This document shows positions 1 to 11,998 of a stretch of DNA of 64,000 nucleotides, one piece after another. The DNA lies in assembly GCF_000002235.5 (NCBI RefSeq), contig NW_022145611.1, positions 22,419,298-22,483,297 of the forward strand, in the 5' to 3' direction. Positions within the stretch are counted from its first letter, which is position 1, and each line of letters opens with the position of its first letter. Source of the DNA: Strongylocentrotus purpuratus. Taxonomy: Eukaryota > Echinodermata > Echinoidea > Camarodonta > Strongylocentrotidae. Both the position numbers and the translations under genes were made by a program. The notes beneath the pieces were generated by a model that did no database searches, had not been told where the DNA came from, and saw only the letters and a program-made list of their open reading frames with translations.

Positions 1-1957
1 CAGCTGGTTTTGAATAAGATTTAATGTAATGACATCATAAAGACACCCAAACTTTCATGAACACATTTTTTTTGTTCATGAAAAGACCTATTAGCCCATA
101 GATAACTTTAAACAGAGAACATAAATAGTACAGGAAATTATTCTATTTCATATTACCAAGTAATACTAAGTCAAACGGATTTCCATCAAATTAAATAACC
201 AGCCAACAAATATTACTTCATACAGTTATTCAACATTTTGTGATGTACTAATATGTCAACAAAAACAAAATCATTAAGGAAACGTATAAAAACAGACATT
301 GTGCAATATCTTACTTAAAAAGTGAAAAAACGTGGCTGATTTTGGCAATCCCCCTCTAAGGTATCTTAAAGATATACATGTACATGTAGTATGCACTCAA
401 GATACAATGAAATATGTCTGTTTTAGGACGATAAACAAATGTTTTTGAGGTAGTTCCCAATATGATTTTCCAAACAATAGATTTTATACACAAATTTAGC
501 TCCAATTATTGTCTTAAAAACAGTGCAATAGTACCCTAAGTTCAGAATTAGGTCTGCTTTACAAGGCTGATTTTTGAATTTGATTTATAGAATGTCCAAA
601 AAGTGTTTGTCTGTCAAAATATAACATTCCCTGATAAGTGATTAATGTAATGAGCTTTCTTTCATTCCTATATAAGAAAGATATTTGCAGTGGTGCTGAC
701 AGCCCAGCTTCAATTAAAATTTTTCTAGCGATTTCTTGTGGGCTGACCAATATACACTTCTACTTTACATGACATGAGGTATGAACATTGTATCAATCAG
801 ATTCTCCAAAGAGAATCTTATTCATGATTATAGAGTAAATATTATTATTAGTGGTAGTATAAACCAAATGACACTATAATACTGACAGCGAATAAATACC
901 ATCACAAATACTCAAATGATATACCTATAATACAGTTTAAAACCAATATGTGATGTATAAGGCAGCCGTGTCTAAGTGAGGCCTTGTCAAAATATTCAAA
1001 CAATCAACTCTACAGTGGCTAATTTCATGTTATCACTCAAAACGTGTACAATTACTAACTTATTTTTGACATGTTACAAATGAAACATGACGGTACATTG
1101 GAGATGAGTTCATCTCAAAGAATATGTCGCAGAACATCAAAGACAGGAGTACATTCAGCCTATATACTCGTAATATTTACTGCATATAATTCTGTTAGCA
1201 TTTTGTAGGTTTTTAAAATTCACACCCATTGTGAATAGTACTGCATCTTGACATACCAGATAAATCATTGCCATTCATGTTATACTATAGATATAATGAC
1301 TGCTATGAGAGGGATACCGGTAGTTGTTTTTATAGGCTCATGGGGACGTTACATCCTGCTATCACCTTGAGGCGCAAAAATTTCTTTAAGGACAGTTGTA
1401 GAATTTCTCCATGTTCAACTTACTCAGGACGTGCGATGAACATGAAGAAATCTTCCCAAATTTCTGTTTACATGTACATGTAACAATGGCAACAAGATTC
1501 TCATCCTACAGGTACTTTGATCAAATTTCCAATTTTTTTTTATCCATCTTATCCATGAATTAAAATAGTGTCAACTAAATATGTCCTCCTTGCCGGATAC
1601 AAGATATGGAATCAGGGCATCTGATCTCCAATAATAATCACTGTCAAAGTCAAATATTGAACCAGACAACAACAAAATATCAGTTACTGACAAGATAATG
1701 TTAAGTACTGGTCACGCGAATAATACTGTGGAAGAAACCATCTTGAAGATATTCTGAATTTTTGATTATGTAGTGAATGAAAACATTTGATTATCATGAG
1801 GTTTGGGAATTATCAAAGTTCTGATTATAAATTAATTTCATTCCTAAATAAAATATTATAGCATTTAAAGAGCAATCTTTTCATGGGGGCGATATTACTA
1901 TGATATTCTTTTACATGAAAATGGGAAAGCTAAATTTCATTTTCATTAACTTTTTCT
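1..1957. other. AT-rich flank, no gene recognised
   Basis: This is the 3' side of the minus-strand sulfatase gene. The short open frames here have no family resemblance I recognise and no convincing paired splice sites. It may include part of the sulfatase 3' UTR or plain intergenic DNA. Palindromic ACATGT words occur near 376-386 and 1466-1480. Confidence 0.4.
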
Positions 1958-1961
1958 TTAA

Positions 1962-2496
1962 AGGTACTATGTCCTTTTTGCAGCCAACCTCAAATGCTGT
2001 AGAACTTTGCAGGAATTATGAATATGTCATGTATGTCCTATCTGTGAAATTTAAACGTTAGCAGTGTCCTCATATTCAAATTATGCAAGGAAACCCATTT
2101 ACTTGCTAGACTTCACTGTCAGACACTAATGAGTGACTGACTGGCTTTTTTTCTTCTTTGGTAGTAACATACATGAAAAGAGTTGTAAAGGGTACATGAG
2201 CATTTGTCTACATCAATAACCCACTTCTTGTGATGGCCAAGATTAATAAGATTGAATCTTTGCGCAGCATAAAATGTATGACCATTCGGTACAATTGTCT
2301 GAAAATCAAGACTATTACTTTTGGGCTCTATAGCCCTAAAGTCGATTTGACAACTAATAGTCGTTATTTTCCCCCTTGAAGACATTTTCAAGCACCACCT
2401 TTTTTAGGGAAGTTCTAAATTAGTATTATCTTTCAAATGCAGTTGGAATTTAACTTTTTCATTTTTTTTTTGGCCTGCAAATGGGACATAGTACCT
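1962..2496. mobile_element. TTAA-flanked non-autonomous DNA transposon (MITE)
   Basis: The 535-bp segment begins AGGTACTATGTCC and ends with the exact reverse complement GGACATAGTACCT. The match continues imperfectly for about ten more bases (TTTTGCAGCC against ATTTGCAGGCC). Both ends abut TTAA (1958-1961 and 2497-2500), the target duplication used by piggyBac-type elements. The interior has no transposase; its one 90-codon minus-strand frame resembles nothing I know. The superfamily is inferred from the TTAA site only. Confidence 0.75.
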
Positions 2497-3021
2497 TTAA
2501 CATAGAGATCAAATTCACTATTAAACAATATCAAGTTTAAAGTGGGACATTAAAAACTGCCTTATTAATAGCACAAATTTGAGCTTCAAAAAGCTCTAGT
2601 AATCGCCAACTTTAAGATATGAGAATACACAACACCTAGTACCTTAGGATCATTCACATATACAACCTTGTGATATATTACCACATATAAAACAGAGCAA
2701 AATACTCTCGGGACCCAACAAATCAAAGTCCAGAACGTCAAATATTAGAACTTTAAATAGAGGATCATGTATACATACCCTGACGATGTCAATTCACAGT
2801 GTGAAGCCCTGCATAAAGGTAGAATAATAAAACTGCATGTATGTGAATTAGGATAAATTCAAACCTCTCACTTTCATTAAAAGATTGATTTTATATTAAA
2901 GAAAGCTATTTATAATTTCATACATGATTTGACACAATCTAAATTATATTATAACTCGGAAATTGGATTGTATGACAATTATACCAGAAGAAGGTTATGA
3001 CGTTACCCTTAACCTTTGCCC

Positions 3022-6000
3022 TCAGCTAGTCCAGTCTTTATGAGGTACACCTGGCTTAATGTCGTCATAGGAGAACCCTGTAGAATGATCTTCAGTACAG
3101 CTACAGAATGGGAACGTCCCACAGCAGGGTTGATCCTGAAACCTTGGCATCAATCTCATGAAGGCAAACTGATACGGCGTAGGTGCGATGGATGCCTGGT
3201 GCTCTGCAACGGCTGCTTTGGCTTTCCTGATGATCTCCTGCATGTTGGGTGTGGTCGGATCCAGAGGGGTAGTCTCAGAAGGATCAGATCGTAGCTCGTA
3301 GATAAGAGGTGGGTCGTGGTTGGTTGTAGTGGGACCCTGGCATCTACAGGGATACGCATCAAAACAACCCATAGTACCATGGGGTCCTTCTACCAGATTG
3401 GGAGTTGTGAACAAGAGCTTATATATTCGGTTGCCTGAAATAAGAGATAAAAGACATTACTACACTGTATGTATACCATGGATTTAAGCGAAAAAATGTA
3501 TGCTTCTTATATTATTTGTGTAAATAAACTGTATAAAGATAATGCATAAATGTGCCAAGTAATTAACAACTAGAGATAGATTTTCATGAGTGTTTGGGAT
3601 AAGAACATTATCATGACTGTAATACATAATATATTGTTCAAAATCGGTTTATGTTGGTTTACAGTGCCGTTTGGCAAGTCCCTATATACAAACATTTCTT
3701 TGTAATATTCAATCAACAACTCAAGTATAGGAGCAGATTCTCTCCAAATGAACTACAATACAAATATCATCACCATTCATAGGCTACAGCATGTACATGC
3801 AAGTATTGTGATCTACTGGAAAACTAATTGAACTACATAGCTGTGGCATCCTTTGGCAAGACATTAATGCACATCTGTCACTGTCGACCCAGGTGCAGTA
3901 AATGGTTACCAGAAAATAGAAACTCCTGGAATGTTTGAGCAACTTATCAGTACAGCTCGGCTAGAGCTGGGTCAATATGACACTTACCTCTGAACAGTTA
4001 ATTACAGTTGTACAGTCAAACCTGTCTATAGCGATCGCCCAAAGGAAACACACAAAGGGGTCTTTGTAGACAGGTTCCTTTATTACATGTTTCAATGATA
4101 AACCATGTTTAAGGGAAACTAGAAATGTGGTCCTTGTAGACAGGTGGTCACTAAAGCAGGTTTTACTGTAGAATATTCTGACCGGCTTAGACATTTGAAA
4201 TTGCCCACACTTGCATACCGTCGTCACAGAGCGGATATGATACAAACATATAGACTTTTCCATGGGATTGACCGCAGTGACCCCAACCAATTCTTTCTGA
4301 GACCTTTGAATGACAGAACACGTGGCCACAGCTTCAAACTATCAAAAGTTAGAGCCTTCACTTCTATCCGAATGGGATCGTTTTCACAGCGAGTCGTCAA
4401 TTTATGGAATGCGCTTCCAGCTTATGTAATTGATAGCCCATCTGTAAACTCATTCAAATCCAACCTGGAAAAAGTATGGAGAGCTAAATATGACATGTAC
4501 AACCCTAAAGAAATGTTTCCTTGCTATTGCATTGTCCGGAGCTCCGACGTAGGCGCAATCCCCAGTACATACAGACATTAATCCTGCTGCAGAGGGGCAT
4601 ATAAGTAATTATACTTGAAGCCCAACATCAAGGTAAATCAAGGTAAATATATCAACACATATATCATGATAAAGCTGTGATATTATCTCACCTTTCCTTG
4701 GGCGATATCTTGCCCCATGAATGTATCCTCCACAGTACTGAAACATGAATTCATGAGGTGAGATACCACCTTCCTGTCCCTGTAGTAACGGCATGATATC
4801 CTTGCCATCAATGATGCGATCCCTTGGTATCTCACCACCTGTCAGACCAGCTATAGTAGGTAGAAGATCAACTATGCTGGTAGGTTCAGAGACCTCGGAT
4901 TCTGGAGGGACAACCCCAGGGTAGCGCACTATGGTTGGAACACGGATCCCTCCCTCAAAACAATTGGCTTTACCACCTGCAGTCAGTGTAAATAAGATAT
5001 ATGAAGGTGATGACATTGAGAGTCTGACATTGAGAGTCTGGCATACATGTAAGTGAATTTATAAGCGAGTGCATTTCTGATCAATACTGTTTCGAGAATT
5101 CCCCTTCAAACATTCTTCTACTGAGCACAATGAAATGTCTCATAATAAGTTTTGTTTTTTATGTATATATTGTATGTAAGTCTACCGGGGGGGGGGGGGG
5201 GGGGGGGGGGGTAACTAAAACTTTATTAAATCCATTAATTGACCATGGAGACTACCAGTAAAAAGGGGGTATTACTGTATTATTAAAGAAATGTTGCATA
5301 TTCTCGAAACCTTGTAATAACTTCTTAGCTAATGTAATATTACCAAAGAGCTAGCAGTTGAAAGCGAAGGACTACTCCAATTGATATTTTACATAAAGCT
5401 GGATAGATATCTATGAATTATTAAACTCTCATTAATAAAATAAATTATGGTATATCAAGAGATAATTGTACATGATTAATTTCATCAACCATACATGCTA
5501 GATGTACATACAGTCACACGTAGTCATAGTCATCGTAATCACCTTTATAGATTCCATTTGAGCCGCCCTCCCTCTCTCCACTCCTGGTGTATTCTTCAAC
5601 ATGAGCCCCATTATCTGAGGTGAGGTATACAAAGGTGTCATCAGCGACGCCCATCCTGTGCAGCGCCCCCATGATCTCTCCAACACTCCAGTCTAACTCC
5701 TCCACCGCTGCTCCATAAATCCCATGCTGACTCCTGTCAAGGAAGTGAGGTTCAGCATAGAGTTCAGTGTGAGCCTGCAGGAAAGACATCACCAACAGGA
5801 AGGGCTCCTCTTTGTGCTCTTCCAAGAAATCCAGGGCGTGTTGTGTGTGACGCTGGGTGAGATTGGTGTAGGAGAGTGGCTGCTCCACCACGTTATGATT
5901 CTCTACAATCACACAATTCATCATAGCGATCAACTGCGGCATCACGAGACAGAACACATAGAATGAAGAGCTTGCCACGACAACAGCGACCAACGTTCTC

Positions 6001-9000
6001 TGCCCGACAATGCTGTACATGACCAGGATGAACGTTGCTAGCACAAGAACAACCATAGTGACGGTTACCTCGAAGTAGAAGTTTTTCCTCCACGCCTCAA
6101 ACACTGTTCCATGACCACAGTCTAAGATGTTTGTGAGAGGTAGACCATAGAAGTAATCAAAACCCTGACTGTTTGGATCTGAACAATCGTCCTCTTTCTC
6201 ACACATGAATCCAAGATGCCACTTTCCTACATATTGAAAAAAAAAGCATGTGTCAAACTGTAAACCTCTGGTAATGGATATTTGTCTACATACAACGTGC
6301 ATCATGAGATGTACAAAACTGAAGTTATCTTTTTTTTTTTTTTTCGTTTATTTCCATTACCATCTTTACATGCCATGTTCTGTTGAACTTCCCGTAATTC
6401 ATCCTACAAAAACAATATGGATTGTCTCTCTTATACAACATCATTTTTTTCAAAGACAAACATTCTCCTTAATATTTCTTTAAACATTAAGATATAGGAT
6501 TGTTCATTGTTTAGACAGGGAGGTGAAAGAAAGGAGAGGAAACTCTTGTAATTTATTCAAACGCATTCGTTAGTTCTAAAGCAGGCCTTCTCAACTAGTT
6601 TATTAGAAGTGCCAAAACAAAAATGTATTGAGGTTGAAGTGCCAACCTGTATGTTTGGTGACTGTGGTGCGAGGGAGCGTAGCGACCAAGCCGATACTGG
6701 GTGTGGTCCAGGGGGCGAGACCCCTGGAAGCTAGTGGATTTTAGGGCTTTTTTAAGGCCCAGGTGTGACATTTTTAACACCTTTCTATTCCATAAAATAT
6801 CAATCATAATTTCATATTGAAGTGAAATAATTAGTACGATTCCTGGGTAAAATCTACACTGGAAGTAAATTTATATGTAGTTAATTTGGTGCAATAAACA
6901 CGGAAAATGTCAAAATCAAGTGAAAATCAAACAAACAAAATGGCTTGGTTACATTTTGGACTCAACTTTGACTGTGACTTTTTGATTTTGCTGATTTTTA
7001 AAATTTTTCTTTCTTTAATTTTTAAATTTAAATTTTTATTTATTTTTGTATTAATTTCTTGGAACAGCCGCGCGCCACTCCAACTGACCTCATGCGCCAC
7101 AAGTGGCGCGCGCACCGCCAGTTGAGAAGGCCTGTTCTAAAGCATAACAATGGGATGTGTAATATTCCACTTGGCATTGAAGTTCCATGCTCCAAGCTGC
7201 GCTTCCACTGCGGTGAACTTTGGAGGCCAGGCACCAGTTTCACATTTATTACAAAATATTAAATTAACAGCAAAATTTCCTAAACTTTATATGGGGATTG
7301 TATTGGGAATAGTGCAGCAAACAATTTTTCAAAAATTTAATACTCCGTCCTTCCTATAATTTGTGTGCAAGAGTTGGTAAAAGAAAAATTGAATCCTGAC
7401 AAAAACTCAATATTGTAGGATAATGCTAGTTTGTGCATGTTTTAATGTCCCATTATTTAATCCATGGTTTACAATCTTCAATAACATTAAGTTTGCTAAT
7501 GCATGTTTTCGCGTGTTCTTTTGTATTTTTGCAGTTGGAAAAAAGGATGAAATTACACAAGTTTGTGTTCGCTTGTTCTACTCATTATACATTCAACAAT
7601 TTATGAGAAATCCCTGAAAGGGACAGCAAACAGTTGATGGGATAACATTTTCTGATGTATAAATTCTAAATTCTGAAATTTCATGCGCTCTTTTATCTCA
7701 CCACCTGGTCAACAGTTGCAGATTAGCGCATAACTTTTTGGCATCTTGGAGCATGGGGTAAAAGGAAAGCGGCTTGATTCCACTCCTTTCTTTCACCTCT
7801 CTGGTTTAGAGTAGTGAATCATGTGTTATATTCACCTATGAGGGCTGTTGAGTATCCTACATCTTTCACTACTTCTGCTATTGTTGTTTCATTAGAAGGA
7901 AGTCCAGCTGGTGCTGAAATAAATGAGATTACTCTCATGATGTGGAAAGATGTCATACCTGTTTAAATGAAAGAAAATAAAGGCATCAGTGATAGCAAAG
8001 TTAGTATTACTTAAATGTATATTTGATTTGATTTGATTTATTGGTTTTTGAATCTTTTTTCTTTTTTTCATCATACATTTTTGTGAACATAATATGGTTT
8101 GATGCAATATTTTAAGTGTATATAATTTTACACAGATAATAAACGAAATACCACGTATTTTGCTAGGGTTCTATTTTCACAAAGTTTGTTCACTGTGAGT
8201 TGGGTTGCAAATCACTAAGGCTCTGATAACTCTGTGTTATACAAACCAAATTCGGGTGAAGTATGAATGAGCATTACAAAGATTTACTGATTAGATTTCA
8301 GGCAGAAATGATCAAAGGTCAATGGGCAAAAGCTAAAAAACTTCTGAAAATTGCTGAATAATATCTTGTACCGCGATAACTTGAAAAGGTGAGAAGCAAT
8401 TCAAACCAAACTTGGATGAAGTATGAATGAGCATGCAAGGATAAACTGATTAGATTTTTGGTATAGGGGTTACCATGTGAAAATCCTTGGTGTAACCATA
8501 AAAGATACCTCAAAATGGAACGTACAGATTTTGCATACCATATGGTCTTTCATGTTTTCCGCCAAATTAACACGTTAAGATCCCAATCAGCGACCTAGTT
8601 ACAGTATACATAAAGGCTTTGTTAGACCACTCCTCTAGTATGCCGGCCCTGTCTGCATTGAACATTGCTCAAACCAACAAGATTGAAAACGTACAAAAAC
8701 AGGCACTAAGAATTATCCTAGGAAGATATTACACATGTATCCAAATGCCCCATTAGTGACCAAGCTTCCAACTCTCCAATCTCCATGTTCGCTGAGAAGA
8801 GCTCTGTCTCAAGTTTACACAGAAAGCACACAAATTTGTCAGATCAAACTGACTTGAACAAGAAACATACGGAACACACATATTTGTAATTTTGGACAGG
8901 ACCAAAGTCAAGAACAGAACATTGCTTAAAAGGCAGTCCCATATCCATATGTTCCATTCTTCTCATGCCTCATTGCCACCCTCTCTCTCACTCTTTCTCT

Positions 9001-9071
9001 CTCCTCTTCTGCATTTCTTCCTTCTTTTTTTCAAATTTTACCCTCTCTTCCTCAATATCTATATCTCCATT

Positions 9072-9104
<33 letters not shown>

Positions 9105-11444
9105 TTCTTTAAATTGTTCTATCCCTGCACTTTCTCTTTCTGTCAGTATTGTTAAATTATGTTTCTATGATAAATCCTTATATATTGTGTGTGACTGTGT
9201 TGAATTACATAATCGAGTAGTATTGTGAAAACTTAAAGGCTTATAATTTGCCATATATTTTGGTCGAATCAAACATGCATGCTTGATGTTATTTCCCAAG
9301 TGGTAGTATTTTAGTACGATGAATGATTCTTCTCAAAGATGTAAACAGTTCCTGTCCAACAAATCTTCAGTTTGTACTAGTTATAAACTCAATTAATCAG
9401 CCTCAATTTCTATTTGAAATATGATTATTCCTCACTTAATAATAAAAAAATAATACAAATAACAATAATGATGAATTAATACTATTTGTAACTTCAAATC
9501 TTTTGCAAGTATGGAATATGTAATAAGTTTTACTGTGTATTATTTGTACTTATATCTAAGTTTTGTTGAATTGTTTTTTAAAATCTGAGCTTGTAAAACT
9601 TGCATGTAATTAAGCTCTCGGGCTACCTTTTTCCTTTTGTTTTAATAAACCATTCTACTACTACTACTACTACTAGAGTCATGACATTTTTGTTAAAAGT
9701 ATTACCGGTACCAGTAACTATGAAAAATTGACATCTATAAGTTCCAAGCTTGTGCATCAGCCAGTGCAGAATAGCAATGTCGACTCGGCCTCGGCCTAAG
9801 TCTTGGATCTTCGATCACCTAAGAGAACATGATCGGCCTCATGCATTAAGGAATAATCTTCTGCGTACGCATCAAATGGAGCGATCCATTACTCGAGATT
9901 GCATGGTAAGACTGGGGATGACAACAAGCACGCGTGTGAATGGGACAGGGATCTCGATGACCAACAAAGCGAAAGTGGTGAGGGTGACTTATCTATGTCA
10001 CCTGAGTCACCTTTGATCACTAAAAGAAGAATGCCTCCGAAACGAAAGAAGAAATCAACAAAGAAAAAGAAATTAATACCAGTACAATGTGACTACAAAA
10101 ATCAGATAATTAATACTGAACCAATAATGAACAAATGACAAAGCTACTGTGAAACTGTAAACAATGAAAAAGCTAACAGGGATCTTGATGACCAACAAAG
10201 TGAAAGTGGTGAGGAAGACTCATCTCTATCACCCGAGTCACCTTTTACCACTACAGGAAGAATGGAACGAAAGAAGAAATCAACAATGAAAAAGAAATAA
10301 ATACCAGTACAATATCACTACAAAATATACTGAAGCAACAATAAACGAATGACAAAGCAAATGTGAAACTGAAACAATGTTCACTTTGTTACGTTAATTG
10401 TGCGAGGGATACGTGAAGCGCTGAAGCGAAAGAAATTATTCCTTTGGCTCCATCGCCAAAAGTGTAACATAGCATTTTTGAAACATAGAAATATTGTATC
10501 TAAAGAATGAAAAGGACTTTGCTTGTTTGATCGTGGTACAAACCATTCCAAAGGTGTAGTCAGGGAAAGTCTTCCTATAACTGTAACATATATTTCAAAG
10601 GTGATGGTAGGTCTATTGCACTAAGAATTTTGTATCAAGATCAAATGTATTAATGTTTGAATGTGTGATGCTCCAGCAAAAAATACACCGAAAGAACATG
10701 TCTATTCATCTTTATGTACAATGTATATGGATGAAAAAGATTAGAAAACAAAGTGTAGTCTCAAATATATGTGCATACTTAACAAAACAGAATTTTGTTA
10801 AAATTCTGGAAAATAATAACTTTATAGATGTGTGGAAGAAAACGTTTCCAGAAAGGGAACAGTTTACGAGAAGGCAGCTGTCATTAAACATTTATTCAAG
10901 ACTAGATTATTGGCTCTTGTCGAAAGAGCACTTTTCATATATTTATTTAATCGACATAAAACCAGTGTTGAAGTGTGATCATAACGGGGTATCCATGAAA
11001 CTTAAAATATTAGCACAGAGAAGGGGAAACGGTTGTTGGAAACTGACTAATTCTATCCTGAAAGATGGAAGTGTTTAAAGAAAATGTTAAAGTGCATTAT
11101 CCGTATAAGGTTAATATTGAATTTAGACATTTTGATAAACAAGAATTTTCTGTCTTACCACTTCTAATAGCATATCTGCCTGTCATAAGAGCAGCTCGGC
11201 TTGGTGTGCATATAGGATGGGCAATGTGTTGTGTGAGTTTGGCGCCCTCTTTGGCCAGCTGATCAATATTTGGGGTATTTATAGTGGTGTTTCCAAAGCA
11301 GCCGATATCCCCCATGCCAACATCATCCATAAGAAAGACAATGATGTTAGGTTTTGTTCTTTCTCCATTCTCGTTTGCTGTAGCCACGATGCTAGTTGCC
11401 AGGAGCAACAGGATAACATGGGTGGAGTTTAATAACAGCGCCAT
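3022..11444 (-). CDS. STS: Steryl-sulfatase-like membrane arylsulfatase, complete, 5 exons, 596 aa
   Basis: CDS exons in transcript order are 11444-11159, 7958-7836, 6226-5543, 4976-4692 and 3434-3022 (TGA at 3024-3022). The joined length is 1791 nt, so 596 aa; human STS has 583. The family hydrolyses sulfate esters (steroid sulfates for STS) in the ER/secretory system. Visible parts: hydrophobic signal peptide (residues 1-22), metal-binding D40-D41, and formylglycine signature C79-T-P-S-R. GKWHLG lies at 137-142 and two membrane helices at about 187-240, a hallmark of the STS branch. AHT with a His near 289 and SDNGAHVEE with D341-N342 complete the active site, followed by GGIRVP and a Cys-rich tail. 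The start has a good context (A at -3, G at +4). All four introns are phase 1 and split a glycine codon after its first G. Invertebrates have many such paralogues, so orthology to STS rather than ARSD/E/F/H is uncertain. Confidence 0.93.
4013..4168. mobile_element. Tc1/mariner-like MITE in sulfatase intron 4
   Basis: The 156-bp unit starts CAGTCAAACCTG and ends CAGGTTTTACTG. These are inverted copies with one mismatch, flanked on both sides by TA (4011-4012, 4169-4170), the tc1/mariner target site. Inside, a motif resembling GTCYTTGTAGACAGG occurs twice about 71 bp apart. It has no coding capacity. Confidence 0.7.
4171..4640 (+). mobile_element. 5'-truncated LINE, C-terminal end of ORF2 plus tail
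   Basis: A frame open to the TAA near 4579 encodes the region after the reverse transcriptase of CR1/Jockey/L2-type LINEs. It includes [33 protein letters not shown] and [17 protein letters not shown]. After the stop come about 50 bp of 3' UTR and a short tandem tail with the unit ATCAAGGTAA (about 4626-4647). It lies in sense orientation to + and antisense to the host sulfatase gene, directly beside the TA of the upstream MITE. No RT catalytic core is present. Confidence 0.8.
5187..5211 (+). repeat. Poly-G tract (G25)
   Basis: This is an uninterrupted run of 25 G in sulfatase intron 3, the longest of about twenty G or C homopolymers of 11 or more bases in the window. It could form G-quadruplexes. 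The length may be imprecise because such runs are hard to sequence. Confidence 0.9.
6582..7134. mobile_element. hAT-like MITE in sulfatase intron 2
   Basis: The 553-bp element has terminal repeats CAGGCCTTCTCAACT (left) and the exact complement at the right end. It is flanked by a perfect 8-bp target duplication, TTCTAAAG, at 6574-6581 and 7135-7142. The CAGG..TTCTCAA terminus and 8-bp duplication are typical of hAT elements. Near the right end a perfect 11-bp hairpin (7069-7079 with 7102-7112, arm CGCGCGCCACT) is GC-rich against an AT-rich interior. There is no transposase. Confidence 0.9.
8023..8110 (-). mobile_element. Probable LINE 3' tail, minus orientation
   Basis: On the minus strand an AATAAA-like motif is followed by several copies of ATCAA (plus strand 8024-8042, repeated TTGAT). 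This resembles the AATAAACCATT-plus-pentamer tail seen at 13317-13352. No coding part is left. Confidence 0.4.
8586..9676 (+). mobile_element. LINE remnant: RT C-terminus, pyrimidine-rich 3' UTR and (TAC)n tail
   Basis: Around 8590-8755 the frame reads pieces of a LINE ORF2 end: [35 protein letters not shown] second frame after a break reads [13 protein letters not shown]. From about 8965 the sequence is a CT-rich 3' UTR with a long (CT)n, closing with TTTTAATAAACCATT and then (CTA)n at about 9655-9676. It is 5'-truncated and frameshifted, sits in sulfatase intron 1, and is in the opposite orientation to the host gene. Confidence 0.75.
9740..10390 (+). mobile_element. LINE ORF1-like remnant with a tandem duplication
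   Basis: Two adjacent copies of about 215 bp (9945 to about 10170 and 10178 to about 10388) encode an acidic Ser-rich stretch followed by a Lys/Arg-rich stretch. Copy 1 reads [16 protein letters not shown], then [13 protein letters not shown]; copy 2 reads [16 protein letters not shown], then [11 protein letters not shown]. The segment sits just upstream of a LINE endonuclease, so I read it as ORF1 or linker sequence of the same element. That assignment is inference; the duplication is direct observation. Confidence 0.5.
10391..11085 (+). mobile_element. LINE endonuclease-domain remnant (L1/Tx1-like)
   Basis: The N-terminal end of an apurinic-type endonuclease is visible at about 10397-10490: [20 protein letters not shown], then KCNIAFLKH. 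Next comes GTNHSKGV near 10535. The C-terminal end is at about 10790-11075, reading [44 protein letters not shown] and [15 protein letters not shown]. Several frame breaks separate the parts and the reverse transcriptase is absent. The element ends only about 75 bp from the splice donor of sulfatase exon 1. Confidence 0.8.
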
Positions 11445-11945
11445 CTTCTGATGTCCTTCTGGTGACTAGTATGATGACGACACCTTATACCACATCAATG
11501 CATGTGACATCAATCTGTAGAAATGGAAAGTTGTACAAGTATATAAATAGAATTTCTTCCTAAAACATAAAACAGTTGTATTCATTATTATACAAGTAGA
11601 TCTACGCTTTAGATCTACCGGTAGGCAATGTTTGGTCTAAGTCTGTAGGGAGGATGAATTGGTTATAGAGTCTAGAATCACCCTTTTTCCCATCGAAGTC
11701 ATTTTCAAATGATAATTTCAAATAGTTGACCGGATGCCCGGAGCAGTCGTTGGTTTCGACCTCACCCGCTGTTTGAATCGTTTTCAAGAACTGGCTCTGA
11801 GCTCTGGATCTGGAGCTCCGACGTCTTCGGCATGGCATCGGCGTCGGGTCGGAGCTCCCTGGAGTTAGGGGAAACCCCGGTGTAGTGCATTGGTCCACGG
11901 CCACTGCACCTGCGCCTGCACAATGCACACCCCAAATCCAATCAG

Positions 11946-11998
11946 GTCTGCAAGAATCTTTAGTATTGAAGGAGGCAGATTATCTTGAAAGTTGAAGA
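11946..11998 (+). repeat. Short dispersed repeat with GAA-rich tail, copy 1
   Basis: The piece CTGCAAGAATCTTTAGTATT, then GAAGGAGGCAGA and GAAGAAGAA, shares its core with 14517-14577 (TGCAAGAATCTT, TGAAGGAGGTAGA, then (GAA)n). On the minus strand the core also resembles 42404-42465. It looks like the 3' end of a SINE or LINE family with a (GAA)n tail. Confidence 0.45.

Noticed and set aside
559-750. 63-codon minus-strand frame with coding-like composition
   Set aside because: No splice partner or family match; it could be chance in AT-rich DNA.
3961-4329. 122-codon minus-strand frame in sulfatase intron 4
   Set aside because: It is antisense to the MITE and the LINE fragment, which explain the sequence.
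11602-11928. 108-codon minus-strand frame upstream of the sulfatase gene
   Set aside because: It falls in a CpG-rich patch more likely to be promoter or 5' leader; no homology seen.
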